Assembly: GCF_900497805.2 (NCBI RefSeq)
Contig: NW_020953950.1
Span: 1,286,884 to 1,350,883, forward strand
Reading direction: 5' to 3'
Length of the DNA: 64,000 bases
Origin: Vombatus ursinus
Lineage: Eukaryota > Chordata > Mammalia > Diprotodontia > Vombatidae
Made by a program: the position numbers and the translations under genes. The notes under the pieces are model-generated. The model made no database searches. It saw only the letters and a list, made by a program, of their open reading frames with translations, and was not told the origin of the DNA. Shown piece by piece: positions 31,678 through 42,306 of the stretch. Position 1 is the first letter of the stretch; each line of letters begins with the position of its first letter.

Positions 31678-31911
31678 GCCAGTCATGGGTGTCATAGGCC
31701 TGTAATCCTTGCGGCTGTCACTGGTGGATCTCTTGAGCTCAGGAGTTCTGTGTGGCTGGACCCTGATTGGATGTCTGCACTGTCTGGCACTAATATGTTG
31801 CCAGGCTTCTAAGGGGTGGTGAACTGGTCCAGGTTGGAAAAATGGGACAGGTTAAACTCCCATATTGAGATGTATTGGGATTGGGCCTGTGAACAAATGT
31901 TGTACTTTCAG
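31678..31911 (+). pseudogene. RN7SL-like: 7SL (signal recognition particle RNA) retropseudogene
   Basis: The order of landmarks follows 7SL RNA: 'gcctgtaatccttgcggctg' (Alu-domain 5' part), 'ctcttgagctcaggagttct', 'gattggatgtctgcactgtc', 'ggcactaatatgttgcc', 'ggtgaactggtccaggttgg' and 'actcccatattgagatgtat'. At about 234 bases it is shorter than the ~300-base RNA. Deletions fall after 'tgtaatcc' (the GCTACTCGGGAGG part is gone) and after 'aatatg' (S-domain hairpin lost). It stops before the true 3' end at a short A run. Many substitutions show it is old and not a working SRP RNA gene. Primate and rodent 7SL SINEs are not expected in marsupials, so this is an independent copy. Confidence 0.9.
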
Positions 31912-31984
31912 AAAAAAGAATAGTTTCTAGATTGTAGACCAGCCTTTAATTAGACACTCATTTTTACCACAAGGCAGGTACTAT

Positions 31985-32345
31985 GTATGTGTGAGAAACA
32001 CTGTCAGATTTGAGATCCCAGAATCTGAGTTAAAAGGGAGTTTAGGGGAGATCTAGTCCAATGTCCTCACTTTATGGGCAAGAGAACTGAGGCCCAGGGA
32101 GTTTTAAGTGACCTGCCCAAGGTCGAGTAGATAACAGGGCTCAGAGATGGTATCACAGAAAGACTGTTAGACTTGTAGTTAGGAAAACTTGAGGTCAAAT
32201 CTTGACTTAGACACTTACTAGCTTTGTGGCCCTGAATGAATCACTTTATGTCTCAGTGCCTCAGTGTACCCATCTGTAACATCAGTGGGTTGGAACTGAT
32301 CCCCTCTAAGGTCCCTCCCAGCTCTGAATCTATAATTCTATGTCT
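31985..32345. mobile_element. MIR3 SINEs in opposite orientation
   Basis: Minus-strand copy at about 31,990-32,140 ('gaactgaggcccagggagtt') and plus-strand copy at 32,145-32,335 ('ggtcaaatcttgacttagac', 'aaggtccctcccagctctga'). Confidence 0.8.
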
Positions 32346-32490
32346 TGGCTTCATGTATTGGGTTAATTGCATTGACTTTTTCCCTCTCTCTTCCTTTGTT
32401 ATAAGGGATGATCTCTGAGGAGGGGAAGGGGATAGATAATATATTTGGAAATGAAGATGATAAAAAAACAAATAGCTTTTAAAAGAAAGA
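32346..32490 (+). mobile_element. L1 LINE extreme 3' end
   Basis: 'ttcatgtattgggttaattg', 'gagggga...atatatttggaaatg'-type ending and an A-rich run. A 5'-truncated L1 remnant. Confidence 0.7.
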
Positions 32491-32503
32491 ATTCCCTCTA
32501 CAA

Positions 32504-32685
32504 CAGGGATTCTTAACCTGGGGCCCAGGAACTTATTTTAAAAAAAGATAACTATTTCAAAATAATTGGTTATCTTGTAATCCTCCGTATTTTATTTTAT
32601 GCATTTAACAATATGACTCTGAAAAGGGCATAAGCTTCACCAGACTGCCCAGGAGGCCCAGGACACAAACGGTAAAGAATCCCTG
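32504..32685. mobile_element. Non-autonomous hAT element with target duplication
   Basis: Terminal inverted repeats 'cagggattcttaacctgg' and '...ggtaaagaatccctg'. The inside has 'tattttattttatgcattta'. Flanked by 8-bp duplications 'ctctacaa'/'ctatacaa' (32,496-32,503 and 32,686-32,693), the hAT signature. Same family as 22,404, 42,542 and 56,441. Confidence 0.92.
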
Positions 32686-32693
32686 CTATACAA

Positions 32694-33229
32694 TATAGCC
32701 ATCCAGTGACAGGGAACCCACTGCCTCTCAAAGCAGAGAAATTCTCCAGGCAGCTTGGCAGGAGTCTCAGGCAATGTATTGCAGTTAGCTGGGAAAGGGG
32801 GATCTAGGCTAGGAAGGGCAGGGTTTGGGACCACAATGACTTCAGGCCTCTGGTACATTCAGTCACTTTTTTGCCATGTGTGACCCAGAACGTGGCACAG
32901 CAGAGAGATTCCAAGGAGCCTTACTGCCCTGGTTGAGACTGCTTTTGAATGGAGGGATTTTTAACATATGTCGAGCTAAGGGATAGAAATGAATCTGGGA
33001 CAGAAGGAGGGAAGATGGGACAATGAGAAAAGAGGCAGATACACGGGCAGAAAGAGACAGGCCTGGCCTCTGAGGTCCCTTCTAACCTTGAAATTCTGTG
33101 ATTTTGTAAAAATCATTCATTTTGCTGGTGGTGAAAAGTAGAATGGCACAATCTCAAATGAACCCTGATATCAAATGGCCCAGAAGACAACGGGAAGACG
33201 CATGAAGAGGGGGACAAACAGGCTTGTAA
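32694..33229. other. Single-copy sequence with MIR traces
   Basis: Faint MIR (about 32,700-32,780) and a MIR3 tail at about 33,072-33,105; otherwise unassigned. Confidence 0.45.
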
Positions 33230-33470
33230 GACTTAGCCCAAGTACCACCTCCTTCAATAAGCCCTTTCTTCTCTTCATTCATTAGCGCCTCTCATCACTC
33301 CATATTCATTTGTTGTGTATCCTGTGTATTACTTATCTGTGAACATGGTAAGTAAAGTAGATTGTAAGCTCCTCGAGTCCAGGCCTGTCTCTCTTTTGAG
33401 TTTGTATGCCTCAGTGCCAAGCACCATTTATGGCCCATGGTTAAGTACTTAATAAATGCTCGTTGAGGGA
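33230..33470 (+). mobile_element. L2 LINE 3' end
   Basis: 'tagattgtaagctcctcgag' and 'agtacttaataaatgctcgt'. Confidence 0.9.
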
Positions 33471-34026
33471 AGCATAAGCCAAAGATGACTTATTATCTGT
33501 GAAGAGGAAGAAAGATCATTAGTTGAGGTGGTGGACTGGTTTTGTGACTAGTAGGAGGGATACCTGGCGGGGAATTCAAGTGTTGTCTTGGTACCCCCCA
33601 AATACCAAAGGAACCAGAGGAGGGTCTCTGTTGTGTAGAGTGCATCTTCCATGGAGATGGGGACAAGAATGGCAGAGGATGAGGAAGCATGGACTCATGC
33701 TGATGAAGTCATGGTTCTATTGAAGGTGAAAGTTCAAAATTCAATAGAACTTGGAAAGGCACTTAGAGATCACCTAGACAAATTCCCTGATTATTTGGAT
33801 AAGGAGGCTGAAAGCCAGAGACTTCCCTGCGGGCACACAGCCCTTTGGTGGCAAATTCTGGAAAAAATGCCCTCTACGGATGTGGGACTGAGAATCAGGA
33901 GATGTGAATTCTAATTCTGGTCCAATAACAAACTGGGCTATGTTACCTGGGCTGAACTACTTCTCAGAACTCTGGCCTCAGTTTTCTTCAATATGAGGGT
34001 TAAATTATATGATCTTTGCTGTTCTT
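33471..34026. mobile_element. MIR3 relics leading into minisatellite C
   Basis: 33,471-33,735 is unassigned. Reverse MIR3 at about 33,740-33,880 ('ggaaaggcacttagagatca'); plus-strand MIR3 at about 33,885-34,030 ('ggcctcagttttcttcaata'), whose tail passes directly into the 33-bp array. Confidence 0.7.
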
Positions 34027-34440
34027 TATAGCTTTAATATTCCATGATCTAAAGCTCCACTCTGATATTCTACATCCTAAGAACTCTTCCCAGCTCTGAC
34101 ATCCTGTGTTCTAAGGGCCCTCCCAGCTCTGCCTCCAGTGTTCTAAGGGTTCTCCCAGCTCTGACATTCTATGTTTTCAGGGCCCTGTCAGCTCTGACGT
34201 TCTCTGGTCTCAGGGCCCTGCTAGCTCTGACATTCTGTGTTCTAAGGGCCCTCCCAGCTCTGACATCCCATGTTCTAAGGGCTCTCCCAGCTCTGACATC
34301 CTGTATTCTAAGGCCCCTCCTAGCTCTGACATCCTGTGTTCTCAGGGCCCTCCCAGATGTCATATTCTCTGTTCTAAGGCCTCTCCCAGATCTGACATTC
34401 TCTATTCTAAAGCCCTTTGAAGCTCTGACCTTCCATGATT
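34027..34440 (+). repeat. 33-bp minisatellite, array C
   Basis: About 12 units with the 'cccagctctgacatcctgtg' and 'ttctaagggccctcccagct' landmarks. It begins where the tail of a plus-strand MIR3 should end. Open repetitive frames on the minus strand here (11-residue period, VRAGRALRTQD-like) are by-products. Confidence 0.95.
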
Positions 34441-34944
34441 ACTAGAACACCCTTTCAAAGACCAGCCAGCAGCATCTTCCTCCATACCATCTAAGGCCAG
34501 TATTCTCACTCGTTGGTGCCTTTGGTTTCCTTCCTTTCTCTCACAGCACTTGCTGGCCTCACCTCTCCCAGGCCCCGGCCTCCTGGGATCTCCCACCTCC
34601 TCCTTCTCCTCCCCTCAGATACCAAACAATTGAAAAGGAGGAGGGATCCCGGGTGCTTGCTCAGTCCCTGATGGAGTGTCAGCTCAGGGATATGATGTGT
34701 GGAGAGCAGTATAGGTGGGGACACCTTAATCGCTCACACAGAAAGAGGGCAGCTGCCTAATGGAACTGTCTGTCTTGCTGACAGCTGACATCTGTAGATT
34801 CAGACTTAAGAGTTGCTGTGGGTGTCCCCCCCTCCACTCCGGAGGGCTCCCGTGGAACTCCAGAACAAAGAGAGCCCGCCTCCAGTTTTATAACACACAA
34901 AGCACAGCAGCCCCCACCAGGTGGGAGACCACTTCCTTTGAAAC
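34441..34944. other. Single-copy sequence
   Basis: No repeat or gene recognised. Confidence 0.45.
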
Positions 34945-35105
34945 GATATAATAGGGCTGTAACATTTGTAGGTAGTTTTTAATGTCCTGAAGTGCTTTCA
35001 TATCTACTACATCTTTCTGCCTCCATGATACTCCTATGGACAGGGTTATGCTGACCATTTTACAGATGAAGAAATGGAAGCACAGGAAAATGAAAATCAT
35101 ACATT
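34945..35105 (-). mobile_element. THER/MIR SINE
   Basis: 'gaccattttacagatgaaga' with a diverged left part. Confidence 0.65.
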
Positions 35106-35139
35106 TTAGGAAGGACTTCGATAAGCTGGAAAGCATTTA

Positions 35140-35747
35140 TCAGGCTGTAAACCCCTTACACCTTACTCTCTGACCTGAGTCCAGTGACACTGGCTCCTGG
35201 CTATCCCATGACCCTTCATCTCTTGGCGCTGGGCATTTTCTCTGGCTCTCCCCATGCCTGGAATGTTCTCTCTTCTCTGCTCCACCTACTCACCTCTTGG
35301 TTTTAAGTCCCAACTAAAACCCCATCTTCTGCAGGAAGCTTTCCCAACCCCTCCTAATTCTAGTGTCTTCTCTCTGTTAATTATTTCCTATTCATCCTGT
35401 ACAGAGCCTGTTTATATATATTTGTTTACTTGCTGTCTCTCCCTTAGATTGTAAGCTCCTTGAGGGCAGGGGACTGTCTTTTGCCTCTCTTTGCATCCCC
35501 AGTGCTCAGCACAGTGCCTGACACATAGTAGGTGCCTACTAGTTTGTTGATTGATTGGTATTGATTGCTTTATAAATCTAGTGGCCTCTAATTATCTTGT
35601 ATTTGACTGCTTTTTATTTTTCTCTTTGTATTTATTCTGTATATATGTCCCTTCATTACAATGTAATACATGTGGTCGAGATTATTTCATTTATTGTATT
35701 CAAATTCCCAGCACCTACCACAGCACTTGTATTTTTATTTCCAGCAC
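35140..35747 (+). mobile_element. Two L2 LINE 3' ends
   Basis: First to about 35,560 ('tgaatgttctctcttctctg'-like region, 'agattgtaagctccttgagg', 'cacatagtaggtgcctacta'). The second (about 35,580-35,747 and 35,975-36,030) is split by the next MAR1. Confidence 0.85.
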
Positions 35748-35974
35748 TGTTGTAGTTGTTCATTGATTCAGTCCTATTTGACTCTTCCTGACCCCATTTG
35801 GGGTTTTCTTGGCAGAGATACTGGAGTGGTTTGCCATTTCCTTCTCCAGCTCATTGTACACATGAGGAAACTGAGGCAAACAGGGTGAAGTGACTCACCC
35901 AGTGTCACATAGCTAGCAAGTGTCTGAGGCAAGATTTGAACTCAGGTCTTCCAGACTCCAGGCCTGAGCTGCCC
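35748..35974 (-). mobile_element. MAR1-type tRNA-RTE SINE
   Basis: 'gttgtagttgttcattgatt', 'tttggggttttcttggcaga', 'cacatgaggaaactgaggca'. Flanked by 'ccagcac' on both sides; the head is slightly shortened. Confidence 0.93.
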
Positions 35975-36063
35975 ATGCCCAGCACAGGGTCCTATAAATA
36001 ATGGATGCTTAGTAAGTACTTGCTGATTGTTGACTCTTAATCACTTGATCCTGAGCAGGGTAA

Positions 36064-36240
36064 CCGGGATGTTTGAAGGGCCTCCAGTAATCTTATGTGA
36101 GGCTCAGTGAAAGGAACCGGAGAAGAAATGACTTAATTAGGTGGGGCGCTATAGCTGTCTTCAAGTATTTGAAGGTCTGTCCCATGGAGAAGGGACTGGA
36201 CTTTCTCAACTTCATTCCAGAAGGCACAACTAGGGGAGAT
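36064..36240 (+). mobile_element. L3/CR1 LINE 3' fragment
   Basis: 'gctatagctgtcttcaagta', 'tttgaaggtctgtcccatgg' and 'aaggcacaactaggggagat' match the 3' UTR of ancient mammalian CR1/L3. Confidence 0.8.
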
Positions 36241-36599
36241 GAGTGGTCTTTTTTTTCTTTAAACCTTATCATGTAGTCTTGCAGCTTCCTTTGGAAAAGC
36301 CAATGGCTTTAAATGACCTGCGTTTGATTACAAAATCAGAGAGAACTCTGCACAGACCATCTGTCCAGTTAAGGAAGCCCCTGACAGATGTTTGGAGGGG
36401 TTTTTGCCAGATGGTCTTGGGTTTTGAACCTGGCCACATCCCATTGGCCTAGTGAAAAGAGATGTTCCCCTCAGGACTGAGATGGCTATAGGAACACTAG
36501 TGATTAGGATGAGCCACAAGGGGTCCCGTAACACCCTTAATAACAGTCCTAGGGTTCCACCAGATCCAGGGACTTTGATGGCTTTTCATAGAGGGAATT
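36241..36599. other. Single-copy sequence
   Basis: No repeat or gene recognised. Confidence 0.45.
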
Positions 36600-37265
36600 A
36601 AAAAAATGTATTCATTCATTTTTACATGTTTTTATTGTCTCTCCTTTGGGCTGCCCTCCCCCCAACATTGAACGATTAAAAAAACCTCATAATTAAACAA
36701 ATGAACAAATTCCCCATCACCATATCCAAAGATAAATGTCTCATGCTAAGTCTATCACTTCTCTGTCAGCAGGTGGCTGTGCATTCTGTCTTCAGCCTTC
36801 TGGACTCAGGATTTATCATTGCATGGGTCAGAATTCCCAAGTCTTTCGAAGTTGTTTTTCTTTGTAATGCTATGGCCACTGTATAACTGTTCTCCTCGCC
36901 CTGCTCATTTCACTGTGTATCAGTTCATTGTGGCCTTCCTAGTTTCCTCTGAAGTCGTCCATTTCATCCTTTCTTCTGGCCTAATAGTATCCGTCACATT
37001 TATATACCACAATTTATTATGTTTCCTGATCCATGGGCACCCTCTTAGTCTTCAGGTTTTAGCTACTATAAGAAAAGCCGCTATAAATATTTTTGTACAT
37101 ATGGGTCCTTTTCCTCTTTCTTTGATGACCTCGGGAGTTTAGGCCTAATGGTATCATAACTGGGTCAAAGGTAACTTTGGGGGCATAGATGCAGTTTGCT
37201 CACAGCTCTGCTAACAGTGCATCAATGTGCTTATTTTCTCACAATCCTTCCAACAACAGGCATTT
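36600..37265 (-). mobile_element. L1 LINE 3' region in reverse orientation
   Basis: 'tttatataccacaatttatt', 'gaaaagccgctataaatatt', 'tttgtacatatgggtccttt' and 'aactgggtcaaaggtaac' are the reverse complement of the marsupial L1 3' end; 5'-truncated. Confidence 0.82.
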
Positions 37266-37289
37266 TGAAAAAGGAGTATGTGTAAGAGA

Positions 37290-37680
37290 AGGCTAGGATG
37301 AAGAGGAAATGGTATAAGGTAAACCGTGTGACCCTGGACAAGTCTCTTAACTTCTTCCAGCTTCAGTTTCCTCAACTGTAAAATAGAGATAATAAAATCA
37401 CCTCTCAGGATTGTTGTGATAAATGCTTAACACAGTGCCTGGCACATAGGTACTTAATACTTAGGTGCTTAACAAGTGCTGATTTCCTTCCTTCCTTCCT
37501 TCCCAGATTTAGAGATGAAAGGTTATTGAGTCCAAATAGATAAAGACAGGTCAAGTCATTTGTCCAGGCTCACAAAACTAGTAAGTGTTAGAGGCAGAAT
37601 TTGAATTCAGGTCTTCTGCACCATAGATCCCATGTTGTAGTCACTACGTCAAGCGGAGTTCTCTCCTGGGCTTTTTCTTT
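37290..37680. mobile_element. MIR SINEs in opposite orientation
   Basis: Plus-strand MIR at 37,300-37,480 ('gtgtgaccctggacaagtct', 'acagtgcctggcacatagg'), minus-strand MIR at about 37,505-37,660 ('gaggcagaatttgaattcag'). Confidence 0.82.
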
Positions 37681-37689
37681 TTCCCCTCT

Positions 37690-37878
37690 TAAACTTGGAT
37701 TTGAACTCAGTCATTCAATCAATAAATATTAAACACAAACACACACACACACATACATACATACTGTGCCAGGCACTGTGCTAAGCGATAGTGATACAAA
37801 AAGAGGCAAAAGACAGTCCCTGACCTCAAGGAAATTACAATGCAAACAAATATACACAAGGAAGTACATATATATGTA

Positions 37879-37916
<38 letters not shown>

Positions 37917-38180
37917 CACACTTGTGTATACACACACAGACACACACACAAATATATACAAGGAAAACTCTATACAGGATAAACAGGAGATAATTAACAG
38001 AGGGAAGGCACTAGAATTAGGATGGGTTGGGAAAGGCATCCTGTAGAAGGTAGGATTCTAGCTGGGATTTAGAGGAAGCCAGGGAGGTCAGGAGTCAGAG
38101 AGAGGCAGGAGAGCCTTCCAGGGACGGGGAGAGCTAGAGAGAATGCCTGGAACCAAGACTTTAGGTCCAGTGGTACATCT
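37690..38180 (-). mobile_element. L2 LINE 3' region
   Basis: 'gccaggcactgtgctaagcg', 'cagtccctgacctcaaggaa', 'gaaaggcatcctgtagaagg' and 'agccttccagggacggggag'. Two CA/TA tracts grew inside it. Confidence 0.85.
37736..37955. repeat. (CA)n and (TA)n microsatellites
   Basis: CA/CATA runs at 37,736-37,764, TATA/CATA at 37,867-37,918 and CACACA at 37,928-37,951, separated by L2 sequence. Confidence 0.95.
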
Positions 38181-38554
38181 GCCGTGCCATCTTAGCTCCT
38201 TTCCATGATATATTACAGTTAGCATACTTAAGATGTATTATAATCATCTGTGTTTATATCCACTCTCTAGCCAATATTTCCTATGACAGAAGGGACCATG
38301 CATCATCTCCCACAGCGCTCTGTGCATAGTAGGTACTTAATGTGTGAGGGAATGAAAAGTCAAGGACACGGGCTTATAGGCCCGGACAGGGATTCACCAC
38401 ATGTGACCTTATGCCTTGTGTAATTTATGTCATTATCATCACTCACATCTTAGGTCCCTGATTCTGTAGAAGAGATTATTGTCTGGAATAGAAAGTTGAG
38501 ATAGATCACCCCTAAAAGTCCTCCCCCGGCTAAGAGAATAATATGGCTAAATGA
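38181..38554 (+). mobile_element. L2 3' end then MIR3
   Basis: L2-like end at about 38,280-38,345 ('cagcgctctgtgcatagtag'); decayed MIR3 to about 38,555 ('gagatagatcacccctaaaa'). Confidence 0.65.
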
Positions 38555-38935
38555 TCATTAAAGTTTCTTGCAGCTCTGACATTCTGTTCTGAGGGCCATC
38601 CCAACTCTAACTATGTGCTGTGTCCTATGTGCCAATGTCCCTCCACCTCGACTGCTCTTTGCTTCAAGACCATTTCCAGCTCTGATATTCTCTGCTCTAA
38701 GGCCTCTCCCAGCTCTGACATTCTGTGTTCTAAGAGCCCTCTCAGCTCTAACATTCTGTGTTCTAAGGCTCCTCCCAGTTCTGACATTCTGTGTTCTAAG
38801 GCCCTCCCAGCTCAGATATTCTACATTCTAAAGTCCCTCCCAGCTCTGACAGTGTCTTCTAAGGCATCTCTCAGATCTGACAGTCTTTGTTCTACAGTCC
38901 TTCCCAGGTTTGACACCTTACATTCCAAGGTTGAT
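38555..38935 (+). repeat. 33-bp minisatellite, array D
   Basis: About 11 units of the same motif. The first unit ('tgcagctctgacattctgtt') is fused to a MIR3-like tail ('aaatgatcattaaagtttct'), giving a direct view of a retroposon tail turning into a tandem array. Confidence 0.94.
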
Positions 38936-39880
38936 TTCAACTGTACATCCTATGATTCTATGATTTCAAAAGTGATGCTGTCATTTGGGACTGAAAAAAC
39001 AAGCTCCAGTTTCAGAGCTGAGCTGAGCAGCAGTTGGACCCTGAAGTCGAGACAAAGGGTCTGCCCGCCTGGGCTGGTCGATGCTTTAGCTCCCCTGTCT
39101 CTAAAACAAGTCTTGCCTTGGACAAGAGGCTTTGGGTTCTGAGGGACGTCAAGGGAGACATTTCAAGCTTCTCGTCCATCTCTGGACTCTTGACTAAAGG
39201 CTGGTCCCCACATGGCTAACTAGAACTGCCAGCCAAAACTGAGCAGGAAGCCTAGCTGCCCTGCTTGTCCTTTCTCCCACTAAGCCATGTTACCCTGGTA
39301 AAGTTAGGCAGATGGAATGCCAGTGCACACGGGGCGACAATCTAATGAAGGCTCATTATAGATTGCAAGTAAACAACAGCCTAGTGTGTGGTGGGCTGTC
39401 TGCCGGCATACTGGGGTGGCTGGAGGGATGTGTCTACAGGCATTGGAACCCTAATTACAAATGCATGAGCCAATCAATACCACATCCAGCCGGATGCCCA
39501 ATTAAGTTGGTTTTAATCACCAGGAAAATGTCAATCCCAGACTATTTTCAAGTCACAATAGCTTGGGGGTAAAGCTATGTACAGAGATACTTTTCAACTT
39601 TTCATAAAGCCTGTTGGTTTTTCTCAGACAGATGGAGAAAGGCGGGTGGGCAGGCTTATTATCATTTGAAGTCCAGTCCTCCTCTCTGACCCTCCCCTCC
39701 CCATCCCCCCCACCCCCACCCCCAAATCCAAGTCTGGTCCCTGAAGCCAAGGAGAGTTTAGATGAGATCTGGGAGCAATTCTACTCTATCCCTGTATTTT
39801 CAGGGATTATAAGTGAAACCTGTAAAGCATGTTCTCTTCCCAAATTTGGAATGATGAGATTAATTTAGCCTTAGATGATA
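38936..39880. other. Single-copy block, possible conserved non-coding sequence
   Basis: No repeat recognised over about 0.9 kb apart from a C-rich run (39,700-39,725). 39,340-39,580 is AT-rich with TAATTA/CAATTA cores, 'atgcat' and CCAAT-like motifs. Confidence 0.45.
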
Positions 39881-40055
39881 AGGTACTTAATTTTTAATTT
39901 GTACTATAGTTAAAAGACCTGTATTTGAAACTTGAGTTTGCTGCTTGCTACCTTTGTGACCTTGTGCAAGTTACGCAACCCCTCTGGGTCTCAGTTTCCT
40001 CCTCTGTAAAATGACAGGGCCTGGACTAAGTGACCTCTGAGTCCCTTTCCAAATC
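39881..40055 (+). mobile_element. MIR3 SINE
   Basis: 'acctgtatttgaaacttgag', 'tctcagtttcctcctctgta', 'tggactaagtgacctctgag'. Confidence 0.82.
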
Positions 40056-40480
40056 TACGCTGATGATACCAAGCCAACACTATACACAGATTCCCAACGC
40101 TCTGGATAGTGGTCAGTAGTAAGATGTCGTCTCCGTGTCCTGATTGCTCTACACGAAAGAAATAAGAAGAAAATCCCTATCTGCCTCCTCTTTCAGGGCC
40201 ACAGAAGCCAGGGGTTTCCGTTCCTTGGATGGACAGCTTAGCTGATATGCAAAGAGGGTTCAAGAATGCCTGGGACTCTCCGGTTTCCCTCTCAGTCACC
40301 CAGAGGCTAAGAGGGCCGGGACCAGGGTTGGGCTGGGCTGAGCTGACTGGTCCAAGTTCTGGCCACAAACGGCCAAGAGGTGGGAGAGTGGCTTATGTGT
40401 TAATGGTGTGGAGGGATGAAAGGAGGGGCAGGAGGAGGACGGAGCAAGAGAGTGCAGAGACAGACGGGGAGTTAGGAGAG
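40056..40480. other. Single-copy sequence
   Basis: No repeat or gene recognised. The long open frame that starts at 40,229 only exists because it runs through the gap and the GA tract. Confidence 0.5.
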
Positions 40481-41379
40481 AGACAGAGAGAGAGAGAGAG
40501 ANNNNNNNNNNNNNNNNNNNNNNNNNNNNNNNNNNNNNNNNNNNNNNNNNNNNNNNNNNNNNNNNNNNNNNNNNNNNNNNNNNNNNNNNNNNNNNNNNNN
40601 NNNNNNNNNNNNNNNNNNNNNNNNNNNNNNNNNNNNNNNNNNNNNNNNNNNNNNNNNNNNNNNNNNNNNNNNNNNNNNNNNNNNNNNNNNNNNNNNNNNN
40701 NNNNNNNNNNNNNNNNNNNNNNNNNNNNNNNNNNNNNNNNNNNNNNNNNNNNNNNNNNNNNNNNNNNNNNNNNNNNNNNNNNNNNNNNNNNNNNNNNNNN
40801 NNNNNNNNNNNNNNNNNNNNNNNNNNNNNNNNNNNNNNNNNNNNNNNNNNNNNNNNNNNNNNNNNNNNNNNNNNNNNNNNNNNNNNNNNNNNNNNNNNNN
40901 NNNNNNNNNNNNNNNNNNNNNNNNNNNNNNNNNNNNNNNNNNNNNNNNNNNNNNNNNNNNNNNNNNNNNNNNNNNNNNNNNNNNNNNNNNNNNNNNNNNN
41001 NNNNNNNNNNNNNNNNNNNNNNNNNNNNNNNNNNNNNNNNNNNNNNNNNNNNNNNNNNNNNNNNNNNNNNNNNNNNNNNNNNNNNNNNNNNNNNNNNNNN
41101 NNNNNNNNNNNNNNNNNNNNNNNNNNNNNNNAGAGAGACAGAGAGACAGAGAGACAGAGAGAGACAGACAGAGAGACAGAGAGAGACAGAGAGAGAGAGA
41201 CAGAGAAAGAGAGACAGACAGAGGAGAGAGAGAAAGAGAGAAAAAGAGAGAGAGAAAGAGAGAGAGAGAGGAGACAGAGAGAGAGACAGAGAGAGAGAGG
41301 GAGAGAGAGACAGAGAGAGACAGAGAGGAGAGAGAGAAAGAGAGAGAGAGGAGAGAGAGAGGGAGAGAGAGAGGGAGGG

Positions 41380-41432
<53 letters not shown>
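40481..41432. repeat. (GA)n/(GAGACA)n purine tract with an assembly gap
   Basis: GA-rich tract on both sides of 630 undetermined bases (40,502-41,131). The right side is a graded mix of AGAGAC, GGAGAG and pure AG (about 41,384-41,431). The true length is unknown. Confidence 0.97.
40502..41131. other. Assembly gap (N)
   Basis: 630 N. It sits in a microsatellite, the usual cause of such gaps. Confidence 1.
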
Positions 41433-41434
<2 letters not shown>

Positions 41435-42265
41435 GAGCATCACTGCAATGTGCCCATGCAATCTTGTCTGGCTGACCCCTCCCTTTCTTCAAGTCTTTCC
41501 AGTCCCTTCACATCCACCTAGGTCTTTGATCATGTGGCGGGGTAACTGAAGAGAAGGGTCTGGAAGCCAGAACCCCCAGAGTCTGCGTGAGACCTGTGCA
41601 CCCCTGTGGTGTATTCCCTGACACATCTGTCAGCAACACGAGTGGTGCCTTTCAGCATCCCGCTTCTGGTGGAGTCCCTTGCCCAAGCAAGCTAAAGACC
41701 AGTTCCTGCCCCCCAGAGGCTCATTGTGGCCAATGTGAGGAGGTTAGTCACCTCCCACCAGCCTGAGCTGCCGGTTAACTGTCTCAGAAACTCTTGGAGA
41801 AGGAGGCGGGCATTGCCGCGCTCACTGCGGTGGCGTAAGCCCGACAGCTCAAATTCAGGCCTAGCACAAGCTTTTAAACAGATTGTCAGGCATATCTTTT
41901 ATTTTTATTGTGCTAGGAACGCAAATGTAAACAGCCATGATTTGTCCTACGATAAACAAAAGCCGTAAAAGAAAGCTGGGGGAGGGAATGATTCCCCTCT
42001 TTATAGTCTCTAGGCTTTTTCCGAGTCGTGATAGAGAGCAGACCACACAGCGCCCACTCACAGACGGGTGGCTGGATTCTGCTAGTGCCTGGGTCCCGTG
42101 GGGCAGAGCTCAGTACACGGCAGAGCCCATGGCCCACGTTCCCCTGAGGTCTGGTTCAACTGTCTCTGATCCTGGCATGTGGAGCCCCCGCTGGGGATGC
42201 TCAGACATCTGTATGGGCTGTGTTTCCCCTAGCCTCTGCTGACCATCTCCCAGACAGCAGACCAT
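41433..42265. other. Single-copy block, possible conserved non-coding sequence
   Basis: No repeat or gene recognised. 41,880-41,975 is strikingly different in base composition and has 'gcaaatgtaaacagcc' and 'cgataaacaaaagc', both forkhead-type (RTAAACA) motifs. Confidence 0.45.
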
Positions 42266-42306
42266 CATAGGGTTCTGGGAATTAGGAGGGACCACCCTGG
42301 AGATCA

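Noticed and set aside
31678-31911. Alu or B1 SINE
   Set aside because: The segment has the 7SL S-domain part ('ggtgaactggtccaggttgg') that Alu and B1 lack, and the other repeats are marsupial.
31678-31911. Functional SRP RNA gene
   Set aside because: Two blocks are missing, the 3' end is absent and substitutions are frequent.
40229-41492. Open frames of about 330-400 codons with RERERE or SLSLSL and X residues
   Set aside because: They read through 630 N and the GA tract; no real coding sequence is visible.
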